DNA from: Haberlea rhodopensis
Taxonomy: Eukaryota; Streptophyta; Magnoliopsida; Lamiales; Gesneriaceae
Direction: 5' to 3'
Length of the DNA stretch: 64,000 nucleotides
Assembly: GCA_907163345.1 (NCBI GenBank)
Contig: CAJQUN010001157.1
Span: 1 to 64,000, forward strand
The position numbers and the translations under genes are program-made. Positions within the stretch are counted from its first letter, which is position 1, and every line of letters starts with the position of its first letter. A model generated the notes under the pieces. It was not told the origin of the DNA, searched no databases, and was given only the letters and a program-made list of their open reading frames with translations. Below are positions 42,920-56,145 of this stretch, piece after piece.

Positions 42920-44305
42920 TAACCTTTAAGCTTCAAGCTGTTAATATAAATAAACCAGTGTGGTGGTCGATATATTCACTCTCTTGGGTTGGCAAAAAAA
43001 AAGGTAAAATTCTAAAAGAAAAATACAACTTTTTTTATAATTTTTTTTAGATATGAGGTTCTCTAAATCCTTCAAGAATGAAGCGTGGTATGTGCACGTT
43101 TAGAATTTAACTCAACAAAATAATAATTATTTTTTCCACAATTCATGAGGTTACCTTTGGTGCAACACAAGATATTTAGTTGGTGACATATGTAAGGGAG
43201 ATTGTTTTGCAGCATGGTGGTGAAAATCCTCAGCAAATCATGATTAGGTGATAAATGTTTATTGGACCCTGATGAAATCCACTTACCATTTATGTTTCGA
43301 GTTCTATAATCCGAACAACAGGTCGAAAAATATTCTGATTTATAAATCTTTCTGTAAATTAAACTTTCAAACTAATATCAACTAAAGGTTAAAAATTTGA
43401 GAAGCTTGTTTATGAAGTTAAAAAAAGGCTTATGGACGTACTATAGAGGTGAATAGAGCTTAAAAAGTGTCCTCAGTCTACTACAATAAAATTTCCCCAT
43501 TGTAAAGAGCAAGGTAGGGTGGATTCTCTGCCAGGAAATAAAGTATATACTCAAAATTTAAGTTCTTGTTAAATATTTTTCCCAGGAAGTCAATGAATCT
43601 GGCGCTATCATAAATTTTGATAACTTATAGTCAACATTAATGGGTCCCTTTTAAGTCAAAACCAGTTTGGTAATTTCCCCGTTTCTTTATTGTACCCAAT
43701 TATCTATTTCTTCTCTACCCACTCATTCAATTCTCGAATACTATTTATATAACTCTATCGCTTCCTAAGAGGTTGAGGGTAAATATCTCTAACCAAACTA
43801 AAGAGCGTCGTTGGTATTAATGGTCAGTGCTTTGTCTTTGGATTGCAAAGATAATCATTTTGACAATAATATTTTCCGTATTTCAAATATTTTGATACAT
43901 GTTTCAATTTTGTTGCATCTTATGATTAATTATATTTGGTCATGTTTAGATTGTACAATTTATTTTTGTTTTAAAATATTTACCCGCCATGTGTCTCTTA
44001 ATTAATTTAGGAACACATGTTTTACAAATATGATGGTGAATATTGATAAGAATAAATAACTAATATCATATCATATCCTGCTTTCCTCTCAAAACTGAAG
44101 GACATAAAAAATTTAATTACGTATTCATCAAATATATATATATAATAGTTATAAATATCAGAATTTTGGAAAATGAAGTGAGAGAGAAAATCAAACAAAA
44201 AGTTTGGAAAGAGAAACAACTCTCTCTGTATTTATTTCCTACGCAACGGCAATTCCGTCCCGTCCTCCTTGTGAGACAGAAGCTCTCATACAACCCGACC
44301 CGGCA
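42920..44305. other. Intergenic region upstream of the VQ gene
   Basis: Right flank of the retrotransposon, then AT-rich sequence with no supported ORF. A TATA-like TTATAAATA at about 44150 and a 5'-UTR-like stretch (44160-44305) precede the VQ start codon. Confidence 0.45.
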
Positions 44306-45052
44306 ATGGAAAACCCACCTAGAGTCCAAGAAAACAACACCCCACATCTTCTTCCTTCCCCGAACAGCCACAGCTCAAATAGCTCAACCAGCAACACAAC
44401 CCACTGCAATGGTTTCCTCCACCACCACACATCGCCGCACTCACCCCGGCCACCGCTACCAATCACTAGATCTGAGCCAAACAACCCATACCCTACAACC
44501 TTCGTCCAAGCCGACACCACCTCCTTCAAGAAAGTGGTCCAAATGCTCACCGGCTCATCCGAAACCGTCCGTCTGGCCTCCAGACCCGGCCCAGTTAGAA
44601 GCCCGATCCCACCCATCAAGACTGGAGCAAAGAAAGACAAATCTGCTTCGAAGCTCTATGAACGCCGAAGCAGCCTCAAAAACTTTAAGATCAGCCCTTT
44701 GGGACCTGGGCTAGCCAGCAGTCGATTTTTGGCCGGACATTCAGGTTCACCCAGACCCTGTACGCCGGAAATTCTGTCTCCCAGTATTCTCGACTTCCCT
44801 TCGCTGGTTCTCAGTCCGGTCACACCTCTGATACCCGACCCGTTTAACCGGTCGCCTATTAATGTTCAAATGACTGTTGCCAATTGCAATAGCATTGACG
44901 TGGATGCGGAAGAAAAGGCCATCAAAGAGAAAGGTTTCTACTTGCACCAGTCGCCGGCGAATACTCCGAGGGATCCGGAGCCCCGGCTGCTGCCTCTATT
45001 TCCGGTGACCTCGCCTAGAGTCGCGACTTCGAGTAATGCTTGTAATTCTTGA
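44306..45052 (+). CDS. VQ4: VQ motif-containing protein, VQ4/MVQ1-like (248 residues)
   Basis: A single-exon gene. VQ proteins are small nuclear cofactors that bind WRKY factors through the VQ motif; the VQ4 group are MAP-kinase substrates in immunity. The motif FKKVVQMLTG is at residues 74-83 within YPTTFVQADTTSFKKVVQML. The group's other signatures follow: LYERRSSLKNFKISPL, then PEILSPSILDFPSLVLSPVTPLIPDPF, AEEKAIKEKGFYLHQSPANTP and PEPRLLPLFPVTSPRV. Many Ser-Pro sites are candidate kinase targets. An in-frame ATG 34 codons upstream exists. I prefer 44306 because family members begin MEN-S/P-P and the upstream extension has UTR-like composition. Intact. Confidence 0.92.
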   Translation: MENPPRVQENNTPHLLPSPNSHSSNSSTSNTTHCNGFLHHHTSPHSPRPPLPITRSEPNNPYPTTFVQADTTSFKKVVQMLTGSSETVRLASRPGPVRSPIPPIKTGAKKDKSASKLYERRSSLKNFKISPLGPGLASSRFLAGHSGSPRPCTPEILSPSILDFPSLVLSPVTPLIPDPFNRSPINVQMTVANCNSIDVDAEEKAIKEKGFYLHQSPANTPRDPEPRLLPLFPVTSPRVATSSNACNS

Positions 45053-46652
45053 GTGATTCTTCTTTTCATTGTTCCTTACTGGGTATTTTTGTGCACTTTT
45101 ATATAACAATTTATATTTGAAAGCATTAACATAAACATGATTTGGGATCTTATTTAGATAGATGAATGAATTTTTAATCTCCTTTTCTTTTAATGTTTGG
45201 AAATATAAAGATTGATCTTTTCCTTATTATTCTTCTTCAAAATCTTAGATTTTTTTTAAAATAATCTCCATTTAAGTGTGCCAACGTTATTGCTTTTTCG
45301 GCTAAATTTTGATTATTACAGGGGGAAATAAGCCAATGATATGACATGACTTCGTGTCGAAGAATCCTGTAATTGAGGCATATTATTAAATATATATATT
45401 AAGTGGTAAAAAAAGTGAATGTCCAAAGACTTGATAGAAAAGGTATACCATAAGCATAAGTGGGGTTAGCTGTCAAATGAGAAGCAAAACAATGGACAAC
45501 GGAATCTTTGACTCTTCTGTTGTTTATCTTCATGAGAAAAGAAGATGCCAAGAGAGGGGCTGGGTTGGCGCGAGGTTTCCTATGTGCGTATACAGACTTG
45601 TATATTCATTAGAGATATTATATATTAATCATTTTACATTTAAAAATTGATGTCTTTTTTTTTTTTTCCTTTCCATTTAGTTGGGTTAGCTTCCACACAC
45701 AGCTAGCTGGATGTTGATCAAATGAAACCCATTAACATATTTTGATCTCATCCTTCAAATTGAATCTGTGGGTGCTTGTTGCATATGAATCTCAAGGAAA
45801 TTTGTGTGGGAGTTACATGAAAGTAACATAAATTACTTGCCTCCATTTTAGCGTGGAAGGAATTGAATATATAAATTGGGATTCAATTTCATTTACTCGT
45901 AAGCCAGAAGCTAGACACCAAAAAAAATCTCAAAATAAAGAAATATCGTTTTATTGGGAGAGAGTGGGCTCTGATGTCAAGAATTTATACCTCAACCCGC
46001 CGCTGCATTCACTCATGTGTTTCAGTATAAAAGTAAGCCGTTGGTCATCATCCGTCATCTTAAAAGTTTTTGTTTCTTGGTATCAATTGATTAAGTTCCT
46101 TGATGATTTTTTTCATCTTAATCCATAAAATTTTGGATGAAACAGTGAGAAGGGGATAGAAATTTGTAGTTTCAAGACAGCAAATATGATTACTGTAGTT
46201 TGTTAGGTAGTTTAAATCAACATTAGCTGCTCTCGTTTCCATCTCCTTTATGGCATTGTGTTGGAGGTGTTAAGTCTTAATCACAGATACTCCCTGGGAA
46301 ATTTAGTGACGGGGGTGACTTCATATCTTGCAAACATGTGTTGCATTTTTATGACTTTTTTTTTTAAATCTGAAGTTCACCCTTTTGTCTCAATCCGATT
46401 GAGATGTTGGACGAAAGAGTTCAAATTTAATGAATTTGTCGATGATTAAACATAGTTTTTTGAATTTTGTGGATGCTTGAACTACAACAAAAGAAAAATG
46501 CAGAAAAATGCAGAATTTAGATATTAATATTGAGTCATATTAAATACATACGGGTGACTAAAGTAATGAATGGGTACAAAAACCAATGCGAAGTTTGTTG
46601 TAGACTTAGGGCAATCGAAAGGTATTTTTGACTCCAAGGAGACGTTATTATT
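45053..46652. other. Intergenic region downstream of the VQ gene
   Basis: 3'-UTR-like T-rich sequence, then AT-rich DNA. No gene or element ends recognised before the SINE. Confidence 0.4.
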
Positions 46653-46928
46653 ATTTTTAATTTTTTTATTTAACAAGATATTCAAATTATGTCTTATTAA
46701 TTTTTGAGTGATGACTCCAATCCTTCCGGACCGCCACCAGGTAAATCGAGGGTTTGTGCACACAGGACAGGTATATGAGGGAGCGGACCTATATGGCTCG
46801 AACTCAGGACAACCTCCCACAATATTTCAGTGGAGAATTTGTCCCACACGAGATTCGAACATGTGACGTCGGAGGATGTTTCCACACGTCATCTCAGCCC
46901 TTACCAATCTGTCTATGTCCCTGGAACA
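46653..46928 (-). mobile_element. tRNA-derived SINE (copy 2 of a family)
   Basis: The minus strand reads CCAGGGACATAGACAGATTGGTAAGGGCTGAGATGACG..., homologous to the SINE at 57343-57609. A box-B-like ATGTTCGAATC occurs at about 46863-46853, a second GAGTTCGAGCC further in, and there is an A/T-rich tail. Imperfect target duplications: GGAGACGTTATTATT (46638-46652) and GGAGACGACATTATT (46929-46943). Confidence 0.8.
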
Positions 46929-46943
46929 GGAGACGACATTATT

Positions 46944-49181
46944 GACTTGAGAAAGCTAAGTGTATGATTTGTGCGCTAGAAATTCTTATGTGCGCTGTTT
47001 GGCAATGATATATATATATATATATATAATTTTAGGTTATATTTAGATGTATGGATTTAAAATGATTTGGCTTCAAATTTTGTGTTCAAATCTATTACAA
47101 ACTGTTTGGACAAAAAAATTTAGTCACGCATCTCAAATTTCACATTCTTCTCTAATTTATTACATTTTGAAAGGTTTTTAAAATTACATTTTTTCATATA
47201 ACGTCAAACATGCACCATATATATTTGGGATAATGATAAACATTGGATTTAGTAGCCCATTATAACATCTTCCTCTATGCACTCAGCCCTATTATACATT
47301 TATATATGGTTGTATGTGTCTTGATATTTACAGGACCAGATCCATACAAGAATAAACCAGTCTCATTAATCTATTTGCACACCCCTTGGGGTAGGTTATA
47401 ATTGCTGAATTTATTAGTAAAAAATATTTGATATATCGGAGAGCCGCACAAAAGTAATCTAGGATTAGAAATTTAGAAACCATGTTTGTGTGTCTGTAGG
47501 AGCCGTTTTCATTTTTTTAAAGATATATTTTTGTCATAAAAGATGAATATAAGCAATGCATGGACTCAATAGTCACAGTCTTTGATGATATTTTTAATGT
47601 TTGGTCTTCTAAAACCTTGACTTTTACTTTGAAATATACGGCCCAATTATTGCTATCTACACTAATAATGGTTTCATTGTTGTTGCCCTGAAGGGCACTA
47701 CCCTCAGGGGCATCATCCACCATCCATATAGAATCTTTTTTTCTTTTGTAAAATAAGATTCCAAATGAATGGTGATGATGCCCTTAATGGCACTACTCTT
47801 AAGAACATCATCAAACAAACCCTAATAATTCACGCTAAAATTTAAATAATTGTTTTTTATAACTATTATTTGTAATTGAGACTAAATTTATTTTATTCTA
47901 TCTAATTCAAAGTATAGATTGCGACCCAGAAATATTTTCAATTTTTTTCTGATAATTTGGTGAGGTGAGAAAATAACAGATGATATTATAATAATTACAG
48001 TAATGATCACACAATGATAATTATAACGTAAACAGCTGAAAAATTTATTTAATATTTATATTATAAGCAAACTTATCTCGATGTCGGTCAAGAGAAAGTC
48101 CTTTCAATTACACAAATATGTATGCCATAAGCCTAATACACGTTTCTTTATCTTTTATTAATTATAAATTATCATTTCCTCCATAATTACAAAATTGCCA
48201 TTGTCTTATCCCTTCAGGTACATGACAAGATAATACTTGTTGATTTATTTCTAAATAATTTGCTACCAACTTCAATTCTTTCGCTCCTGTTAATTAATTA
48301 ATTTGGGCTAAATAAATTTTAGGGCATAGTTATAAGTAATTTATAATTTATTAAACTAAAATTTTTATGAACTGAAGAAATGAGATCTGCTTACTTACTT
48401 AAATTAGATGCTTTAATAATATATTTTTATGAATCGAAGGGGACCCGAACTTGAGTTCATACAAAGAGAAAACTGTGATAGATTATTAAACCACCATCCT
48501 GGTTGTCGACATAGTATCATATTTACAAACCCTAATAATTAATTGAACTCAAAATCCAATTCCAATGGACTACCAAAATTATTATTATTATTATTGTATA
48601 TTAATTAATTATATGGGTGAAAAAACTCCGAGCAATATGTTATAAATAAATTAAGCTCATTTAGACACGTACTCTACCCTCTATTCATAATAGTAGTATA
48701 AAATATTGCCTTGTTTCAGATATTTTGAAGTCGTCCAAAATTGTTTGTTTATTCAAAATTTTGATCACTTCTGTGTTTTGTGTTTCATATCTTCAATATA
48801 AACCCTAAAAATATCAATATTTATCAGAAAAACCCTGAAAATATATTTTTGTATGATAAAGTAATAAAAAATTATAGTTGATGATAGTTATTTAACTCAT
48901 AATTTTAAACCCGTACGATAATTGAAACGACATGTTTCAATCGTGTCCCCAACAAAGTAATATTCAACATCCGAGTATAGCAATTATTGATATCTATCTG
49001 GTAAACTTTTCCCCTAATTTTTTTCTCACATTCAATTAGATAGTCAATGTCTAAAGATATTATATTTCTCAATTCAATATCTCAAACACTTGATCAAGAT
49101 GGAAGATTAGAATCGTCGTCTTCAAGTAGTTGAATGAGGTAATCGAAGAAAGGGGAGTCCAAAATCATCTTAGTAAAATTT
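46944..49181. other. AT-rich intergenic region
   Basis: No coding region. It contains a short (TA)n tract near 47009-47028 and tri-nucleotide ATT runs near 48580. 47690-47815 repeats a short phrase (ccctgaagggcactaccct / cccttaatggcactactctt). Nothing further recognised. Confidence 0.4.
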
Positions 49182-49192
49182 CTTAATCGAGA

Positions 49193-49311
49193 GCTTCTGG
49201 CTTTGCTGTGTTGATTAAAAACACACTACCTCAAAAGGGAAAATTCGTATTCAAATCTCACGGTGTGTGGAAACGATCTTTAACCTTTTACTATAAAAAA
49301 AAAAAAAAAAA
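49193..49311 (+). mobile_element. Short retroposon (SINE-like) with poly-A tail
   Basis: Ends in an A-run (about 49295-49311) and is flanked by 11-base direct repeats CTTAATCGAGA (49182-49192 and 49312-49322). The interior has GTATTCAAATCTC, which resembles a degraded box B. About 119 bp, no ORF. Confidence 0.6.
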
Positions 49312-49322
49312 CTTAATCGAGA

Positions 49323-50505
49323 TACTTGATTAACCAAAAGAAATCATGAATAGGGGCGAACCACCTAAACAAATAGAAGTATTCAAAGCCTGGCATGTTG
49401 ATAAACTTGGATTACAAGGGATCTCCCAAAATAATTCTACGAATTAATTAAAATATAATAAATGATGAAAGCTCCACTTCAACGTATTTCACTTGCGAAA
49501 TCCAGTCGCTCAAGAAAAAAATTCCTGTAGGAATACCAAATATCAATGGGATACCAATCTCTTTTCTTAAATTATCAATTTAAATTTATCATCAATATCC
49601 ACCTTCTCCTTTGTCTGTTTTAACCCGCACAGGTGTCCAGTTCCCTCTTTCTTTGTTCACTATGCCGAGCTTTCTCTCTTAAAAGTGTGCCTTTGTTCTC
49701 AATGAACAGAGACTTGCAGTGATCTTTAAGATTCTTTTTCAAAATTTTGATGGATTTTTGTTTTGAACGTTGCTAGGCCTTTCAATCGACTTCATATTCT
49801 GAGGTACTCTCACGTATTGATGCTTGTTTATTGCTTAAAAGATCACTCTTTTCTTCAACGTCTTTGGTGTTTGGGCAAATTGAATTCGGTAGAGAGTCGA
49901 GGGTGTCTGTTTAGGTTGAGCGAGGTATCGATTAAGCCATTAGTATGTTCTTTGTGTTTTTTATTTTTTATTTTCTTATGAACTTATTCTCTACTTAGTT
50001 TTGTTTGGTTTTGAATTTAATATTTTCAAGGTTAGTTAATCTTGATCTACTTGTTTACATCAACTATATATCTTGTATTTATCTGTTGATGAAGATAATT
50101 ATTATGATTTGCAACAGTATAGTTTTCCTCAACTTATCTTGGCGAGGGTTGAGATTGTAGCTCCAAGCTGCAAAGGGGCTATTTTTTTTTACACATTTAG
50201 GGCACCTGTTTCTATGACGTGTGAATCCGATAGCTTGGTTCTTGCTTGATTTGTTAGCCACCACAAAAGGGACTCATCTATTCTCAAACTCGCAATCAAG
50301 GCTTGTATTGTTAATGCACACTGCATAACAGTGTCGTATATTTAGCAGAGATGCATTTACAGAGAGTGTAATGTCAAATATATGAACATTTCTTGTTACA
50401 ATTTTCCGATGCTTGAATAAATTATTTTTCAGTTGATGATTTGCAAAAGTAAAAAGCTTTGATTTCACCAAAGAATTTATTTGGCTGCCACGAATAAGCT
50501 TTGAG
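49323..50505 (+). promoter_or_regulatory. Upstream region and 5'-UTR of the SMG7-like gene
   Basis: 49600-49740 is C/T-rich and leader-like, followed by T-rich, intron-like sequence up to the start codon. A 5'-UTR intron is likely but I could not fix its ends. No ORF of its own. Confidence 0.35.
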
Positions 50506-53500
50506 ATGTCTTCCTCTCTTGAGAATCAGAGAAAAACAGAGGAGTCTTTAGCTGAGGTGATCTCCTACTATAATTTCTAATATAGTTTCATTTCGGTTCT
50601 ATGATATCAATAATGAAATTACAGGGATCTGATGTTTTTCTTTTGTTATAGGTTGTTAGTACTGAGAAAAGGTTGTTGCCTTTAATGTACTCTAAAGGTA
50701 TCTTACATGGTGACGTTCTTGAGGTATACCATGAAGTCAGAACAGGATTGGAGATAATTCTTTTGTCAAGTGATGAGACGGCAGAGGTTCAAGAAGTGGA
50801 ATATCTTCTATGGAAGCTGCACTACAAGCATATTAACGAATTCCGCAAAAGAATCGGGCAACAGTCTTCCGATAAAGATAATGTTAAGGTGGCTTGTCCA
50901 AACATTATCTCTCCGAGCAAATTTGATCTTCATCTGGAAGGATTCAAGTCTTTCTTATCAGAAGCAGCTAAATTCTATGATGATTTGATTTTCAAACTTG
51001 AACAAAATTGTGGACTTCCGGAGGAAGGTTTCCTAAAAAATAATGCTAGCTCGTTTTCTGTTGAGCCAACAAAGCTGCATATATGTCAATTTACATGCCA
51101 CCGCCTTTTGATTTGTCTCGGTGATTTGGCTAGGTATGCAGAAATTCTTAAAATCCCCATTACTCGAAAATGGTCTGTGGCAGCAAACTACTATCTAAAA
51201 GCAACCAAAACTTTGCCAGAAAGTGGAAATCCTCATAATCAGGTAAATGATCCGACGGTGTCAAATTCATTCTACAACTTGAAATAAAAGTATGTATTTT
51301 TATGCAGTTGGCTTTGTTGGCCACATATGTTGGCGATTCATTTCTTGCACTGTATCATTCGTTGAGGAGTTTAGAGGTCAAAGAGCCTTTTCCTGATGCC
51401 TGGAGAAACCTTGTGCTACTCTTTGAAGAGGTAAAACATAGTCTTGGCTACCGGATTTCATACTTCATGGCAACTGATTGAAATTGATTGTTTCTTAGAT
51501 GATGGAAATTAAGTGATGATTTTTTTCTTTTAGGTGGATTTTCAGCAAAGGTCTACTCAGTTACCCTCATTTTCTAATGAGGTATCATTCGACTTTTACA
51601 ATATACCTGGAAGAAATTTATTGCAGAATAAATCTACTGCAGAGAATGGTTCTCCAAAAGAAAGCAAAATAGCTGAGACGAAGAATGCTTCGGCTGAAAT
51701 GTTTGATCTGTGGCGGTCTGTCATCCAAACTATAAGCTTCTTCATAATAAGATCCAGGTACTTATCTAGCATATGCATTACTATTACTTCAACCTATGAC
51801 ATTACTATTAATTATTTGTTGATTTTATTGCAGTTTGGAGGAATTTCCCCGCACGTTTGCCCATACCTTGAGCAGTTTAGAAGCTTTATTATTAATTGAT
51901 GATGCAGAACTTACTACAAAATTGGAGTCTTATCAATTTGCGGATTCATTGAGAAAGGGTCCTTATCGTGCCATTCAACTTGTTTCCACATTCATCTTCG
52001 TGCTTCATAGACTGGTCCAGAACCCAAAACTAAAAGATCCAACAGGGATAGATGAGAAGATGCAGACTGAATATACACCATTAGCCTTGGCTACTGTTTT
52101 CATTTGCATGGGTCGGCTCACTGAAAGATGTGAGGAGTGTAATATGGAAAACTGCCCACTTTTACCGGCAGTGCTGGTTTTCATAGAGTGGTTAGTCGGA
52201 GCACTCGATGACGCAGAAAAGCATGTTGCTGATGAAAGGGTTGTGAATGCCATTTCTTACTTTTTCGGTGTTTTATCAGAGTTATTGAACAGACTTGATC
52301 AAAATGAGAGCGGAATAGATGCAGGTAATACTGCTCTTTGGGAAGATCATGAGTTGAGAGGCTTTTACCCGTTAGCTCACGTGCATGAAATGCTGGATTT
52401 CACAACTACTAATCAGGAATGGAGGGATGATTCTGATAGAAGGTCTCAGCGTATATTTCATGCCGCAACAAGAATTTTGGACCGAGCTAAATGTTCGCGA
52501 GATTGGATTTTGAAAGACAAAGAGGGAAGGAATTTCTACAGTTTGAAGGAAGAAAGATGTCTAAGCCAAGCAGAATCATCGGCCACAGCATCTGGTTCCA
52601 GCCTTGAAGTGATCATAAATGCAGAGACATCGTCAACTCTAAAGAAAAGCCAATTAATGATTGCTGAAGATGAAGAAGTGATTCTCTTCAAGCCAATCAC
52701 AAGACGCAACTCGGCTCCAATTTATACTCCTCAATCTACAATCCGCCAGGATAGTCCTGAAGCCACAGATACACAAATAACGCTTCTTGATGAATGCTTA
52801 CGCCGCGCCACAACATTTTCCAACCGTCAGCGGTCAGAAGATGGTGATTCTTTCAGTTTCTGCTCCACTGTGTCTGATTCAGGACAACACAAGCTGTTCA
52901 AGGACTCGACAATCCACCCCACTGGACCTCCCTCCCTAAGTGCGTGGGTCCTCGGTAGAGGAGTATCAAAGTATGCAACAGAAAATGGGACAAAAGACTT
53001 CTATGAACACAAGAAGCTCGATCCTATCGAGGAAGTAGCCTCTCTGCCCTTATCCGATCTATCCATATCGAAAAGAGAGAATTTTGAGGTAGCTCACGTG
53101 CCTATTTCCACAGTCACCCTCAATTCACCTCCTTATGTTGCACCTTTACCTTCTGCCCCTTTATTACCAGACAACGCTGTCTGGTTGAAAATGAATCCAT
53201 TGATCTCGTCTGAGCACCGGAGTGATTCAGATGGGATTCTAGGTGCGGCACCATACGCAAATGGTGTTTCAACTCGTGCACCAATCGAATTTACTCCTCC
53301 CAGAGTCTCGGGTCTCGTTGATGGTTATCCACCAGTTCGTGGAATGAGTTCTTCAGAATGGCTTTATCACTACAGAAACAGTCAGAATGTGGAGAATACC
53401 TCAAGTTACATATCACAGCTTGCTTACAATGCTCGCCCCGCCTTCGAGAATTTTCAAACAAACCAAGTTTGCAGGCTTGATCTATGTGATGAGTGGGGAA

Positions 53501-53760
53501 ACCATTTGGTTTCAGATCCAAGGCTTGACCTGGGGAGCCCCCAATTAAATCCAAATTCATCTCCTATGTATGTGTTAGCAGATCAAGAACAGATGAGGGA
53601 AAAGTTCTTTACAGGTTACCAAAGATCAGTTCCTTATTTATGTGGTATTGGCATGGAGATTAGACAAGAACAGCCGCCACTAATGCAGTATCTTAAGGAG
53701 AGAGAGTGGCTGCTGCAACCAGAATTGCAGCCAAGGGGTCATACTTATATTGGAAACTGA
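50506..53760 (+). CDS. SMG7L: SMG7-like protein (EST1 family), nonsense-mediated decay factor, five exons
   Basis: Exons 50506-50556, 50652-51242, 51308-51430, 51534-51757 and 51834-53760 join through GT/AG sites to 971 residues. Exon 4 ends AGATCCAG and exon 5 begins TTTGGAGG, giving RSSLEE across the junction. Plant SMG7 and SMG7L bind phosphorylated UPF1 through a 14-3-3-like TPR fold; SMG7 acts in nonsense-mediated mRNA decay and meiosis. Residues about 15-210 match the EST1 N-terminal domain (SKGILHGDVLEVYHEV, VEYLLWKLHYKHINEFRKRI, CHRLLICLGDLARYAEILK). Residues about 195-500 are the EST1 central helices (YYLKATKTLPESGNPHNQLALLATYVGDSF, then RAIQLVSTFIFVLHRLVQ). The long C-terminus is low-complexity and ends in Pro-rich motifs (PPYVAPLPSAPLLPDNAVWL). 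The N-terminal wording favours SMG7L over SMG7. Intact. Confidence 0.88.
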
Positions 53761-54590
53761 ATATAAGTCGGGGGCATAAGCTATGCTGCTCCCAAGTAAT
53801 TGCCGACACTTCGAAGAGGTTGGTTTCACCTGTTTTGAATGTTGACCTCCATCTCAAATATGCAGGGTCCATTCTATTCAGTAGTAGGCAATGTACCGGA
53901 AGTAACTCTCTCGGTGTGTAACATAGAGGCATATGTAAGTCTTGTTTCTACGACTTTTTATGTAACTATTTTAGTGTTGTGCATGTCAGGTAAATCATTA
54001 AGAATGATTTATACTAGTACGTAATTATTGTAAATTACTAAAATATCCTATAAGTAGTAAATCAATTTATATTTATAAAATCAAGTGTAAAAATATATAT
54101 TTTTTATTAGTACATATTTATTGTAAAATAAATTTCAGTGCAAAACTTATTTTTCTTAATTTGTACTTATTGTTCTAATTTAGAGTTGAAATGCAATTAG
54201 CAACTTCAAAACATCCATGGGGATATTTAAATAAAAAAATGCGGGGCATGTTGAAATCAAAACGTAAGTGAGTACGTAATATTTTGATCTTATTTTTGAG
54301 AAAGCATGGAAAGTGAAAGATCACATCATTCTCTCTGTAAATTCAGAAACCATGATTTCAAGCACTGACTCATCTGAAAACGCCATAAAAAGAGTTGTGA
54401 AGCAAGAGATTTGAATAAATGAATTACCTCAAATGTCTCTTGCCTCTTGGGCGTGGGAAGCCTCAGGAAAAAGATGATTCATACTTGAAAATTGCTATGC
54501 GATAACAACCGGGATCGGAACCACCCTATAAATGAGCTAGGTTTCAAACACATGTTTTTAATGTTACTTTTTGGAGCTGCTTGGTCGACC
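53761..54590. other. 3' flank of the SMG7-like gene
   Basis: 3'-UTR-like sequence to about 53950 and AT-rich spacer beyond. Nothing else supported. Confidence 0.4.
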
Positions 54591-54786
54591 TGATTATACT
54601 TAGGATTTACGAGGTTAATTATTACATTCAACCGAGCTCATTTAGTTTCGGTACAATCTCATTTTACTTATCCTTTACGAGGTTAAAAAGGCTGAATTCA
54701 TCGAGTTCCGACTTGATTATTCTTAGCATTTACGAGGTTAATTATTACATTAGACTAAGTTCTTTTAGCTTCGGTCCGATCTTGTA
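54590..54786. repeat. Imperfect tandem repeat with TTTACGAGGTTAA units
   Basis: The unit 'gacctgattatacttaggat-ttacgaggttaattattacatt...tttagtttcggt' (about 54589-54646) recurs at 54710-54774, with a shorter related copy (CCTTTACGAGGTTAAAAAGG) between them near 54670. The period is about 60 bases. It lies at the 3' (minus-sense) end of the gypsy-type fragment that follows. Confidence 0.55.
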
Positions 54787-55115
54787 ATACCCATCAGGAG
54801 GTCGGTTCGGGCGGTCATCCTCAGAAGGAATAACAAAATCATACATGAAAGAAACTTTGTTGAGATCTCGGAGATGGGGCTCATCGGAGACCTGGAGCGA
54901 AGGGGCGTACAACACATATCATGAGTAATAATCTGTTGTTGAGGGCGTCTCCCGCTCAGTGATATGGAGCTGAGCTAAGAAAGAGCGCCCATCTTCCTAG
55001 GTTTCCTCGACTCGGGATGGTCCATACGGGATACTAGAATCATATTGATCTATCTCCCACAGGACCTCATCAGTCAAATGGGAAGGAAATTGTTTATCGG
55101 GTCGAGACATCAGAA
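54787..55115 (-). pseudogene. Gypsy-type transposon ORF fragment (PF04195-like)
   Basis: The minus strand from 55108 reads MSRPDKQFPSHLTDEVLWEI and on through DEPHLRDLNKVSFMYDFVIP to EDDRPNRPPDGYYK, with two internal stops. A 'P-x-D-D-R-P-x-x-P-P-x-G-(F/Y)-Y' phrase is characteristic of the putative gypsy-type transposon domain found at the start of ORFs in Tat-like plant elements. Only about 105 codons remain. Family assignment from this phrase alone. Confidence 0.4.
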
Positions 55116-56145
55116 TATATTATAATTTAGCTCGGAGAGAAGAACATACCTAGAAGAAATAGAAACGAGATCGGGAATAATATATATACTTCAAAAGGGT
55201 AGATCAAAGAAAATCAAACAAATGGAGGTGTCCCCCTGAGTATTTGTAAGGGGACCTCGACAATATCTGACCGTTGATTTTGAATCCATCGGATGATTCA
55301 GATTTGCTCGGAATACAAACCGACGCTCTAACAATCACTTTTCAAAATTGAATTTCAAAATTAACCAACTGTGATTAGGTCATATTTTCTCGCCCAAAAC
55401 TTACCAAATCAGATCTGCTATACATACACTAACTTCTGGTCTACGACATCAGCTTTATTTGGAGGGGGGATTGTGATACCACTCGGGAAAAGGTCACCTT
55501 CATACAAACAGGCACGCCGATCTCACGATAGTAACTGGCCTGTTAGAGCCGACCTAACGACCTTGGTTCATGATACATTCTATGGTTTGCTATTATTCAT
55601 TTGCCAAGCCGAGCTATTTGGCCGACCTGAACCATTTTGCTGACCTCCTATAACTTATTTCGGGCAACCTCCTCCGAATAGGTGATCGAGCTCCCAAGTT
55701 CCCGATCTCACGACACGTACGGAGGTACTGCCCAACAGTCGAGCCCTTAGGTGTATAACATCACGTCAAGATAATCTCGTTTCATAAAACATGAATCTCA
55801 TGTTTATGGTAACAAGATCTTCAATATCTGATTGACCTGAGATTTCAAGGATTTTGTCATATTCGTGTTCTCATGTGACTGGAGGCGATGATCCAAAGTT
55901 TTGCTACTATTATTTTACACATCAAAGAGCAAAGAGGTAATCATAAACTTGTGCTTAGATTACCACATTTAAACACTCCTAACCCTAGTCCTAACGCCGC
56001 CATTTAATGTCAAAGGGTCCCAAATGACATCCCCGTGGTGGTGAACGTGAAAATAGGGGTGGTTCCAACCGCAGGGAATGGCAAGTGAGGGTAGAGCCTA
56101 TTTACATTGTGGCATGTGTCTGAAAGGGATTGAAGAATGAGCTGA
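55116..56145. other. Decayed retroelement-like DNA
   Basis: GC-richer than its surroundings, with words such as gagctatttggccgacct and ccgatctcacgacac in the style of gypsy LTRs of the Tat type. No terminal repeats or coding domains identified. Confidence 0.35.

Noticed and set aside
44204..45052. VQ protein start at 44204 (282 residues)
   Set aside because: The 34 added residues have UTR-like composition, and relatives begin at the MEN-P/S-P position (44306).
54841..55115. Intact transposon protein at 55 kb
   Set aside because: The frame has two internal stops and lacks any catalytic region; it was kept as a pseudogene fragment.
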